From: Bacteroidales bacterium
GTDB taxonomy: Bacteria; Bacteroidota; Bacteroidia; Bacteroidales; JAADGE01
Assembly (NCBI GenBank): GCA_024762915.1
Contig: JANTGL010000149.1
Location: 1-6,626, forward strand
DNA: 6,626 nt
Direction of reading: 5' to 3'
In this document: in pieces, positions 1 to 6,037 of the stretch
Layout: each line of letters opens with the position of its first letter
Position numbering within the stretch: position 1 is the stretch's first letter
Notes under the pieces: model-generated
Told to the model about the DNA's origin: nothing
The model's input: only the letters and a program-made list of their open reading frames with translations
The model's database searches: none
Translations under genes and position numbers: made by a program

Positions 1-1093
1 AAAAAAAACGTTTAAAATCTTCCTTCGGAACCGACACACAAATTCGGGAATATTTTTCGACATCAATATCTGTTCGCTTTGTGAAATAATTTAAAGAGAC
101 ACTACCGATATTTTGTGCTTTTAACTCATCGTACGATTTATTGACAATTACAAATATGCCGACCGGTGTTTCGTTTTCATAAAACTCTTCGGCAAGAATT
201 CCTTTTTCTCTTAACAATTTAATATTTTCGGTAATATCGTTTACTGTTTTATCTTTAAAGTTTTTTGCAGCTTTTTTGCCTTCTTCACTTGACAAAATCT
301 TTTCGACCAAAATTTGTGCAAACGCATTTATACCGTTTCCGGAATATAACAAACGGACGGCAAATTCTTCGTTAAATTTCTGATTTTTGCAGTGTATGAA
401 ACCGATACGTTGTCCGCTTAAACCGATTGATTTACTGAAACTTTCCGTAATGATTACATTATCGTACCGTAACAATTTTTGGTATAAATCATCACTGTTA
501 TTATAAAATAGCCTTCTGTACGGTCCGTCCCAAATAACCGTTGTATTTTGTTTGTTTAATACATCCAAAACTTTGAATAACTTCTCATCATCGGTTTTGC
601 TTCCGGTAGGATTGTTCGGATCGCAAATGATTAATGCCGCATTATTAAATTTTTCCGGATTTGACAGAATATCATCAAAGCTGCCGTAAAAATCCTGCTC
701 TTTCCCGGCAATTTTTAAAGAGTTCGTATAAGCACCCCAATAAAATGCATGTGAGTAAACAGTCTTAATATCAAGTGTTTGAAAAACAAGAGCTAGTGAA
801 TGCATGCCTCCTGCAGTAATAAAAATATTTTCATTTGAAGTATTTCTTCCGAAATATTCCGAATTTATTGCTTCTCTTAATGAAAGAATACCTTTAGAGT
901 GTGCATAATGTTGTATTCCCGGTGAATTAAAATCAATCATCGGAATAATTTCCGATAAATCAATATTTACAACTTGATTAATGCCTCTGTTAAGGTAAAG
1001 AAATTCTTCTCCTGTTTTTCGACTTTCTTCACGCAAATCTTCACCGATTTTTACGATGGCTGAAAATTTTGCTCCGCTTTTTGATATTTTCAT
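1..1093 (-). CDS. PLP-dependent aminotransferase, class I/II (3' end cut by window edge)
   Basis: I translated this open frame from the left edge; it shows about 364 residues with no stop. It is a fold-type I aminotransferase, a cytosolic enzyme that moves an amino group between an amino acid and a 2-oxo acid through pyridoxal phosphate. Counting from the ATG at 1093, visible landmarks are CDPNNPTG (D158-G164, cofactor-binding Asn), WDGPYRRLFY (D189, Y192, the usual D-x-x-Y cofactor site), ESFSKSIGLSGQRIGF with the Schiff-base lysine K221, and SRICVSVP with R350, the expected substrate-carboxylate arginine. The expected end of the family is only a little further on, so few residues are missing. 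A second in-frame ATG at 1114 would add MVQKTNK; I prefer 1093 because an A-rich leader precedes it and MKISKSGAKFS resembles family N-termini. It lies downstream of folE on the same strand. The amino-acid substrate cannot be told from sequence. Confidence 0.88.
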   Translation of the reverse strand, partial: MKISKSGAKFSAIVKIGEDLREESRKTGEEFLYLNRGINQVVNIDLSEIIPMIDFNSPGIQHYAHSKGILSLREAINSEYFGRNTSNENIFITAGGMHSLALVFQTLDIKTVYSHAFYWGAYTNSLKIAGKEQDFYGSFDDILSNPEKFNNAALIICDPNNPTGSKTDDEKLFKVLDVLNKQNTTVIWDGPYRRLFYNNSDDLYQKLLRYDNVIITESFSKSIGLSGQRIGFIHCKNQKFNEEFAVRLLYSGNGINAFAQILVEKILSSEEGKKAAKNFKDKTVNDITENIKLLREKGILAEEFYENETPVGIFVIVNKSYDELKAQNIGSVSLNYFTKRTDIDVEKYSRICVSVPKEDFKRFF

Positions 1094-1150
1094 TTTGTTT
1101 GTTTTTTGAACCATATACGACACATAAGATTTATGTTTTGCAATGTTACA

Positions 1151-1190
1151 ACTAAACAGTTAAACAATTAAACAACTAAACAACTAAACT
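1151..1190. repeat. 8-bp tandem repeat, five units
   Basis: Five consecutive 8-base units, ACTAAACA, GTTAAACA, ATTAAACA, ACTAAACA and ACTAAACT, fill the gap between the end of folE and the start of the aminotransferase. The differences fall at the first two bases and the last base of a unit. On the minus strand, which both flanking genes use, the unit reads TGTTTAGT. It could be a slippage-prone tract in the aminotransferase leader, a protein-binding array, or neutral low-complexity DNA. No function is shown. Confidence 0.75.
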
Positions 1191-1248
1191 TTATATCCTT
1201 TATTCTGATTATTATTTCAATCGCAACAAGTACAAAAAAACAATAATC

Positions 1249-1884
1249 TTACATCAATTTTGCACCGATTAAATGAATAAATTCTTCACGCGTTTTGGCA
1301 TTATTAAAGGCACCCGTAAATGCCGAAGTAGTCGTAACCGAATTTTGCTTCTGTACGCCTCTTATCCGCATGCACATATGCGATGCTTCAATTACTACTG
1401 CAACACCCAAAGGTTTTAAAGTTTCTTCAATCGTATCTCTTATTTGCATGGTTAATCGTTCCTGCACTTGCAATCTGCGTGAAAATGCTTCAACAACACG
1501 TGCAATTTTGCTCAAACCGGTAATATACCCGTTAGGAATATAGGCGACATGTGCTTTTCCGTAAAACGGTAACATATGATGTTCACACATCGAATATAAA
1601 TCAATGTCTTTTACAATAACCATCTCCTTGTAGTCCTCTTTAAATAAGGCACTTGTAATAATTTTGGCAGGATCACTGTTATATCCTTGTGCCATAAACT
1701 GCATGGCTTTTGCAACTCTTACCGGTGTTTTCTCCAATCCTTCGCGGGAAGTATCTTCTCCAAGTAAATCCAATATTATTTTATAATGCTTTGCAATTTC
1801 AGAAGTTGTTTCATCATTCCAACTGTCAATTCTTACATATCCGAAGTCTTCGTCAATCCCTGTTCCTTTGCTTATAATTTTCAT
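1249..1884 (-). CDS. folE: GTP cyclohydrolase I
   Basis: Complete 211-residue enzyme, close to the usual length of a type I FolE. It converts GTP to 7,8-dihydroneopterin triphosphate and formate in the cytosol, the first step of tetrahydrofolate synthesis and a source of other pterins and of deazapurines such as queuosine. The zinc site is intact: MCEHHMLPF gives C100 and H103 as ligands, with H102 as the catalytic histidine, and C171 in SHMCMRIRGVQK is the third ligand. The family signatures REGLEKTPVRVAKA (48-60), GYITGLSKIARVVEAF (119-134), RRLQVQERLT (136-145) and the C-terminal SVTTTSAFTG (182-191) are all present. The N-terminal ~25 residues are a short variable extension. The ATG at 1884 is preceded by an A/T-only leader without a Shine-Dalgarno motif. 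It diverges from mqnB across a 58-bp spacer. The aminotransferase follows on the same strand after about 155 bases, so co-transcription is possible but unproven. Confidence 0.97.
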   Translation of the reverse strand: MKIISKGTGIDEDFGYVRIDSWNDETTSEIAKHYKIILDLLGEDTSREGLEKTPVRVAKAMQFMAQGYNSDPAKIITSALFKEDYKEMVIVKDIDLYSMCEHHMLPFYGKAHVAYIPNGYITGLSKIARVVEAFSRRLQVQERLTMQIRDTIEETLKPLGVAVVIEASHMCMRIRGVQKQNSVTTTSAFTGAFNNAKTREEFIHLIGAKLM

Positions 1885-1900
1885 ATATGTTTATTTTTAA

Positions 1901-1908
1901 TAATTTTG
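1901..1908 (+). promoter_or_regulatory. Candidate Bacteroidota -7 promoter element for mqnB
   Basis: TAATTTTG matches the Bacteroidota -7 consensus TAnnTTTG exactly and lies in the folE-mqnB divergent spacer, pointing toward mqnB. Transcription would start a few bases downstream, giving an untranslated leader of roughly 25-30 bases before the TTG at 1943. No clear TTTG -33 element sits at the expected distance upstream, where the sequence already overlaps the start of folE. In this A/T-rich spacer a chance match is possible. Confidence 0.4.
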
Positions 1909-1942
1909 TAAAAATAAAATAATTCGTATTTAAAAAAGTATT

Positions 1943-2668
1943 TTGAAAGAAAAATCGGAAATATTAATCGTTTTCTCAACGGAACTTGAAGCAGAAAGTC
2001 TTTTAAATAAGTTAAATGCAAAAAATATAAGGGTTTATGAAGGAAATAAATTTAAATTGAAAAATTTAAATACCGAAATTTTTATTTCAGGCATCGGTAT
2101 TCCTGCAACAAGCTATTCTTTAACAAAAAAAATTCTCTTAAAAAATTATGATTTAATAATTAATGCCGGAATTTGCGGAACGTATAATGACGATTTATGT
2201 ATTGGTGAATGTGTCAGCGTTATTTCAGATGAATTTGCCGATATCGGTATATGTTATCCCGATGCCGGTTTTAAAACATTATTTGAAGAAGGTTTGCTGA
2301 AACCTAATACATATCCTTTTAGTAACGGTGAACTTTACAATCCTCTGAAAAGTAATATTGATACGGAATTGCCGAAAGTTACGGCAATAACCGTAAATAC
2401 CGTTTCCGGAAATACGGAACAAATTGCTTTTCGAAAAGAGAAATTCAATCCCGATATAGAAACGATGGAAGGTGCTGCCTGTGCTTTTGTTTGTCTGAAA
2501 GAAAAAATCAAATTTTTACAAATCAGAGCTGTTTCCAATATCGTTGAAGAACGAAATAAAGAAAATTGGAATATTCCTTTAGCTTTGGATAATTTGGCGG
2601 ATGAACTTTTTAGAATTTTATTAAAATTTTCAGATAAAGAACAAGAAGAAGCCGTTAAAACCCCGTAG
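1943..2668 (+). CDS. mqnB: Futalosine hydrolase, TTG start
   Basis: A 241-residue nucleoside phosphorylase-like hydrolase. MqnB cleaves futalosine to dehypoxanthine futalosine and hypoxanthine in the futalosine pathway of menaquinone synthesis. The N-terminus ILIVFSTELEAESL (7-20) matches the opening strand and TELEAE motif of the MTAN/MqnB group. SGIGIPATSYSL (49-60) and NAGICGTY (74-81) form the ligand-binding core, TMEGAACAFV (174-183) holds the M-E pair that binds ribose, and IRAVSN (194-199) with EERNKENWNIPLAL (202-215) looks like futalosine hydrolases rather than MTAN. At the MTAN catalytic Asp position the residue is N199, which I recall as usual for MqnB. The frame opens after a TAA at 1931 with no ATG before the conserved N-terminus, so TTG at 1943 is the best start. 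mqnD follows 156 bases downstream, which supports the assignment. The last residues KTP and the TAG lie in a repeat hairpin. Confidence 0.9.
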   Translation: MKEKSEILIVFSTELEAESLLNKLNAKNIRVYEGNKFKLKNLNTEIFISGIGIPATSYSLTKKILLKNYDLIINAGICGTYNDDLCIGECVSVISDEFADIGICYPDAGFKTLFEEGLLKPNTYPFSNGELYNPLKSNIDTELPKVTAITVNTVSGNTEQIAFRKEKFNPDIETMEGAACAFVCLKEKIKFLQIRAVSNIVEERNKENWNIPLALDNLADELFRILLKFSDKEQEEAVKTP

Positions 2669-2673
2669 GGGTT
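2659..2673. repeat. Hairpin AACCCC-GTA-GGGGTT containing the mqnB stop codon
   Basis: Perfect 6-bp inverted repeat (AACCCC 2659-2664, GGGGTT 2668-2673) with a GTA loop. It supplies the last codons of mqnB, and the TAG stop falls at the loop-stem junction (2666-2668). Its G/C-rich stem stands out from the A/T-rich surroundings. No T-tract follows directly, so it is a poor intrinsic terminator. I read it as the first module of the hairpin cluster that continues to about 2782. Confidence 0.75.
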
Positions 2674-2685
2674 AAATATTTTTAG

Positions 2686-2714
2686 CCCTGTATGATGCGA
2701 AGCGAAATGCGGGG
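2686..2714. repeat. Second G/C-rich hairpin of the mqnB-mqnD repeat
   Basis: CCCTGTAT (2686-2693) pairs with ATGCGGGG (2707-2714) over eight positions, two of them G-U wobbles. The 13-base interior contains GC-GAA-GC and could form a short inner stem. The wobbles suggest an originally perfect CCCCGCAT-type stem that has begun to decay. Together with the hairpin at 2659-2673 it resembles paired CCCC/GGGG stem-loop repeats that I recall scattered between genes in Bacteroidota genomes; that resemblance is from memory and has not been searched. Confidence 0.6.
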
Positions 2715-2735
2715 AATAAAAGAATTACAAGATAA

Positions 2736-2782
2736 GTTTTGGCGACATTTTTGTTTTTTTTCAACAAAAATGATGACAAAAC
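2736..2782. repeat. Long bipartite hairpin upstream of mqnD
   Basis: Inner stem CATTTTTGTT (2746-2755) and AACAAAAATG (2763-2772) pairs over 10 bp with a T-rich 7-base loop. An outer stem GTTTTG (2736-2741) and CAAAAC (2777-2782) adds 6 bp, the two separated by a symmetric 4x4 internal loop. The resulting 47-base structure could be the arm of a miniature repeat, a weak bidirectional terminator or an mRNA-stability element between mqnB and mqnD. A smaller inverted repeat, AATATTT-CTG-AAATATT, follows at 2785-2801. Confidence 0.65.
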
Positions 2783-2824
2783 CAAATATTTCTGAAATAT
2801 TATGAATTTTTTAATTTTTAATTT

Positions 2825-3655
2825 ATGAAATTAACTCTCGGGTTTTCAACCTGTCCTAACGATACATTTATTTTTGATGCAGCCGTTCATCATAAAATTG
2901 ATACGGAAGGTATTGAATTTGATTTAATCCTCGGTGATGTTGAAGAGCTGAACCAAAGAGCTTTTAAAGGCGAAATTGATATCACGAAATTAAGTTATCA
3001 CGCTTATTTTTATGCTGCCGAAAATTATGTATTGTTGAATTCCGGAAGTGCTTTGGGAAATAATAACGGACCTTTATTAATCAGTAAAAAAAAGATTTAT
3101 CCGGATGAGGTAACTGATTTGAAAATTGCAATTCCCGGGAAATTTACAACGGCAAATCTTCTTTTGGGTATTGCCTTTCCGAAGGCAAAAAATAAAATTC
3201 CTTATTTATTTTCGGATATTGAAAATGCCGTTTCCGACGGAGAAGTTGATGCCGGACTGATTATTCACGAAAATCGATTTACATATCAAGCAAAAGGGCT
3301 AAAAAAGATTATTGACTTGGGCGAATTTTGGGAAACAAAAACAAAAATGCCGATACCTCTCGGCGGGATTGTTATCAACAGAAAACATCCGAAAGAATTG
3401 CAAGTTAAAATAAGCAACATTATAAAACGCAGTATTGAATATGCTTATAAAAATCCCGCATCAAGTTTGGAATATATCCGTCAATATGCTCAGGAAATGG
3501 ATGCGGAAGTTATGAAAAAGCATATTGATTTGTATGTCAATAATTTTTCGATTGATTTGGGTGAAAAAGGCAAACAAGCCGTTTATACTTTGTATAATGA
3601 AGCGGCAGAGCGGGATTTGGTGCCTGAAATTTCCGGAAATATTTTTATTGATTAA
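2825..3655 (+). CDS. mqnD: 1,4-dihydroxy-6-naphthoate synthase
   Basis: Complete 276-residue MqnD, a normal length for the family. It converts cyclic dehypoxanthine futalosine, made by MqnC, into 1,4-dihydroxy-6-naphthoate, the naphthoquinone ring precursor of menaquinone. The fold is a two-lobe periplasmic-binding-protein-like one, but there is no signal peptide and the enzyme is cytosolic. Diagnostic stretches are GFSTCPNDTFIFDA (6-19), GEIDITKLSYHAYFY (49-63), NNGPLLIS (80-87) and IPGKFTTANLLLG (103-115) for ligand contacts, and DAGLIIHENRFTY (142-154), where H148 matches the proposed catalytic histidine of the Thermus enzyme. PIPLGGIVINR (176-186) is the second-lobe signature. The ATG is preceded by two TTTTTAA-type direct repeats and no Shine-Dalgarno motif. 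It follows mqnB on the same strand; mqnC and the genes for the earlier steps are not in this window. Confidence 0.95.
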   Translation: MKLTLGFSTCPNDTFIFDAAVHHKIDTEGIEFDLILGDVEELNQRAFKGEIDITKLSYHAYFYAAENYVLLNSGSALGNNNGPLLISKKKIYPDEVTDLKIAIPGKFTTANLLLGIAFPKAKNKIPYLFSDIENAVSDGEVDAGLIIHENRFTYQAKGLKKIIDLGEFWETKTKMPIPLGGIVINRKHPKELQVKISNIIKRSIEYAYKNPASSLEYIRQYAQEMDAEVMKKHIDLYVNNFSIDLGEKGKQAVYTLYNEAAERDLVPEISGNIFID

Positions 3656-3951
3656 TCGGAACGGTGTTTAAGATCTTATCCGCAAAATAAATCTAAAACA
3701 CTGAAAGTCATCGTTTCATTATTTAATTTATGTGAAACCTGTTTGCCTGTAATTCCTTGTTTATTAACAAAATGATATAATGACTTGCAGATTTAAAGTT
3801 TAAAACGAATTTTATTCGTTTGTTATCAAACCTCCGGATTTTTTAATACGGAATAGTATATTTATTATTCAAAACTATTTCAAAGAAATTTTTATTAAAA
3901 TTAAAAAATAATTTAGAGTAAATTATATTCACATTAATTAAAATTATTTAT
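3656..3951. other. Intergenic region between mqnD and the M3 peptidase gene
   Basis: About 300 bases without a convincing gene on either strand. It holds a possible GTTTCA/TGAAAC inverted repeat (3713-3718, 3733-3738), the stronger hairpin at 3803-3821, and an increasingly A/T-rich stretch from about 3840 that probably includes the peptidase promoter. I found no TAnnTTTG element on the plus strand. Short frames such as the one running through 3701-3775 lack a proper start or any recognisable motif. Confidence 0.6.
3803..3821. repeat. Hairpin AAACGAAT-TTT-ATTCGTTT
   Basis: Perfect 8-bp inverted repeat with a 3-base loop, about 150 bases after mqnD and 130 before the peptidase gene. It may end the mqn transcript or be an operator-like site. 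The downstream bases GTTATC are not a T-tract, so a classic intrinsic terminator is not supported. Confidence 0.5.
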
Positions 3952-5985
3952 ATGTTTCACATGAAGTACTTTGTTATAGCTGTCATCTTAATATCAATAG
4001 GATGCAATAATCATACAAATGATGATAAAAGTAGAAACGTCAATGTTTTATTAGAAAAATTTGATACACTTTATAATGTGCCTTCGTTTGATTTAATAAA
4101 TGATAATGATTTTATACCTGCTTTTGAAAACGCCATGAATCTTCATCTTAAGAGAATAGATGAAATTATAGAAAATAAAGAAAATGCAACATTTGAAAAT
4201 ACAATAGAAGTGTTTGATACATGCGGAATTTTATTAGATCGAACTTTTAATATTTTCAAAGCAATGTATGGTACCTATGCAAGTAATGAAAGAATTAAAA
4301 TTGCAGAAAAAATCTTTCCCGAATTATCAAAACATTATGATAGTATTTTTCAAAATGAAAAATTATTTAATAAAATTAAAACGATTTATAAGCAAAAAGA
4401 AAATTTAAACCTGACAACCGAACAAAGAAGTCTCCTTGATATTATATATCGGAAATTTGTCAAAGCAGGTATTAATTTGAACCCTGATAAAAGAGAAGAA
4501 TTGTTTGATATAAACTTTAAATTGGCAGAACTTAGAATTAATTTCCTCAAAAATATGAACAAATTTCATTTTGTAATTGATAACAGTTCCGAACTTGAAG
4601 GTTTTCCTGATGACAAAATAATTCTTTATCCGGTAGATGCTACTCAAAAAATTAATGCCGATGAAAAAATATTTTATTATAATAAACAAATTTTTGAAAC
4701 CTGTTTAGAATCATCTCCAAGCAGAGAATTTAGGAAAAAAATATTTAATTCTTATTTGAATTTCAGAAATAATGATTCAATAATAACTGAAATTGTAAAT
4801 TTACGTTTGAAAAAAGCAAATATTTTCGGATATAAAAATTATGCTTTTTATATTTTAGATACAGAAAACAGAATGCTTAAAACTCCGGATAGAGTTTTGT
4901 CTTTTTTAGATTCTATCAGTAAGCTATACTTCACTGAATTAAAGAAACAAACAAAGATATTGGATGAAACAGTTAAAAGAAAAGATGATAATAATATCGA
5001 ACCGTGGGATTGGTATTATTATACTAAAAAATATCAACATGACATACTTGAAATAAATGATAAAAAATTAGAACCGTATTTTGAATTTGAGAATATTTTG
5101 AAAGGATTGTTTTCAAACTTGGATAGAATGTTCGAATTGAAAGTAACTGAAAGGAAAGATTTGCCGACATTTGGTAAAGATGTCAGAATCTTTGAAGTTT
5201 CCGAAAAAGACGGTACACATGCCGGGATTATTTATATTTCTTTATTTGCCGGGCACACTGATACCGATTATATCATAAAACAATATAAAAAAAACGGAAA
5301 AAGGGTAAATCCTGTAATCCTTATGAATTTTAACTTCTCTCGGAATAAAGATAAGTTAGTTTTCTTAACACTAGAACAAACAAAGAATTTGTATCATGAA
5401 TTCGGGCATGCACTTAACGGTTTGCTTTCAAATACAAATTATTATCATACTTCCGGAATAAATAATACAATTGATTTCATGGAATTTCCTTCTCAATATT
5501 TTGAAAAAATTGCACTTCATAAAGAAAATCTGAAACAAAATGCAAAAAATTACAAAACAGGAGAAGCGATTCCGGAAGAACTGATAAATAAAATACTGGA
5601 TTATGAACAATTTGTCAGACCTTTTAATATTTCGGAAAGAACAGCTGCAGCTTATTTGGATATGAGATGGCATACCTTTACGGAGCCGAATGAACTTAAA
5701 ACAGCCGATATTGAAAAAAAACTTATATACGATATTGAATTACCGAAAGAAATATATCCGAGGTATGTAAGTAATGTTTTTAATCATATTTTTGCAGGAG
5801 ACTATGCCGTAGGTTATTACGGGTATATATGGACGGATAATTTAGTTGAACAAGTATTTAATAAAGAATTTAAAAAGAAAAGTGTTTTCAATAAAATTAT
5901 TTCACTTTCTTATCGTAAAAATATACTGGAAAAGGGAACAACTGAAAATGCCGAGCAGCTATTGACTAATTTTTATAACAATTAA
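3952..5985 (+). CDS. Predicted lipoprotein M3 family zinc metallopeptidase (Dcp/oligopeptidase A-like)
   Basis: 677 residues. M3 enzymes hydrolyse short peptides. The first 18 residues are a hydrophobic signal ending in ISIGC, so C18 is a likely, if loose, lipobox cysteine, and the enzyme probably sits in the envelope, perhaps at the surface given the acidic NDDK just after. A second ATG at 3961 (MKYFVIAV) may be the true start. The helical N-domain carries Dcp-type text: PAFENAM (56-62), ATFENTIEVFD (79-89), TTEQRSLLDIIYRKFVKAG (155-173). WDWYYYTKKYQ (352-362) and LEPYFEFENILKGLF (373-387) follow. The zinc site is intact: HEFGH (482-486) and DFMEFPSQ with E511; H612 and Y618-Y623 lie in FNHIFAGDYAVGYYGY. 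Two departures stand out: the usual D-x-x-x-R-x-x-KrgGAW segment before the zinc motif is replaced around 428-455, and the protein stops at LLTNFYNN, where relatives continue with a G-R-x-P tail. Its codons look more A/T-rich than mqnB and mqnD. Active and divergent is my reading. Confidence 0.88.
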   Translation: MFHMKYFVIAVILISIGCNNHTNDDKSRNVNVLLEKFDTLYNVPSFDLINDNDFIPAFENAMNLHLKRIDEIIENKENATFENTIEVFDTCGILLDRTFNIFKAMYGTYASNERIKIAEKIFPELSKHYDSIFQNEKLFNKIKTIYKQKENLNLTTEQRSLLDIIYRKFVKAGINLNPDKREELFDINFKLAELRINFLKNMNKFHFVIDNSSELEGFPDDKIILYPVDATQKINADEKIFYYNKQIFETCLESSPSREFRKKIFNSYLNFRNNDSIITEIVNLRLKKANIFGYKNYAFYILDTENRMLKTPDRVLSFLDSISKLYFTELKKQTKILDETVKRKDDNNIEPWDWYYYTKKYQHDILEINDKKLEPYFEFENILKGLFSNLDRMFELKVTERKDLPTFGKDVRIFEVSEKDGTHAGIIYISLFAGHTDTDYIIKQYKKNGKRVNPVILMNFNFSRNKDKLVFLTLEQTKNLYHEFGHALNGLLSNTNYYHTSGINNTIDFMEFPSQYFEKIALHKENLKQNAKNYKTGEAIPEELINKILDYEQFVRPFNISERTAAAYLDMRWHTFTEPNELKTADIEKKLIYDIELPKEIYPRYVSNVFNHIFAGDYAVGYYGYIWTDNLVEQVFNKEFKKKSVFNKIISLSYRKNILEKGTTENAEQLLTNFYNN

Positions 5986-6003
5986 TTTAATGAAATTAAT
6001 TGT
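5978..6003. terminator. AT-rich hairpin spanning the M3 peptidase stop codon
   Basis: ACAATTAATTT (5978-5988) and AAATTAATTGT (5993-6003) form a perfect 11-bp stem with an AATG loop. The TAA stop (5983-5985) is in the left arm. The stem is nearly all A/T and no uninterrupted T-tract follows, so it may be a weak terminator or 3'-end protector rather than a strong intrinsic terminator. Confidence 0.45.
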
Positions 6004-6037
6004 GTTACTATATTATTAACTTTTAAATATATACAAA

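Noticed and set aside
1207..1248. Inverted repeat GATTATT/AATAATC just after the folE stop, a possible terminator on the minus strand
   Set aside because: Only 7 bp of A/T-rich stem with a 28-base spacer; too weak to call, and the T-run lies inside the spacer rather than after the stem.
1295..1543. Plus-strand 82-codon frame opposite folE
   Set aside because: It is the antisense shadow of a clear folE gene and has no recognisable motif; the same holds for the antisense frames inside mqnB, the M3 peptidase and the aminopeptidase.
2733..2741. TAAGTTTTG as a -7 promoter element for mqnD
   Set aside because: It has three rather than two bases between TA and TTTG and lies in the arm of the long hairpin; no -33 element is visible.
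3629..3640. 12-bp palindrome ATTTCCGGAAAT at the end of mqnD
   Set aside because: It lies within codons for Ile-Ser-Gly-Asn, and TCC GGA AAT combinations recur in this codon usage; most likely chance.
3701..3775. Plus-strand open stretch CTG AAA GTC ATC GTT ... TGA between mqnD and the peptidase gene
   Set aside because: About 24 codons with no ATG, GTG or TTG start, rare cysteine-rich content and no motif; better explained as intergenic DNA.
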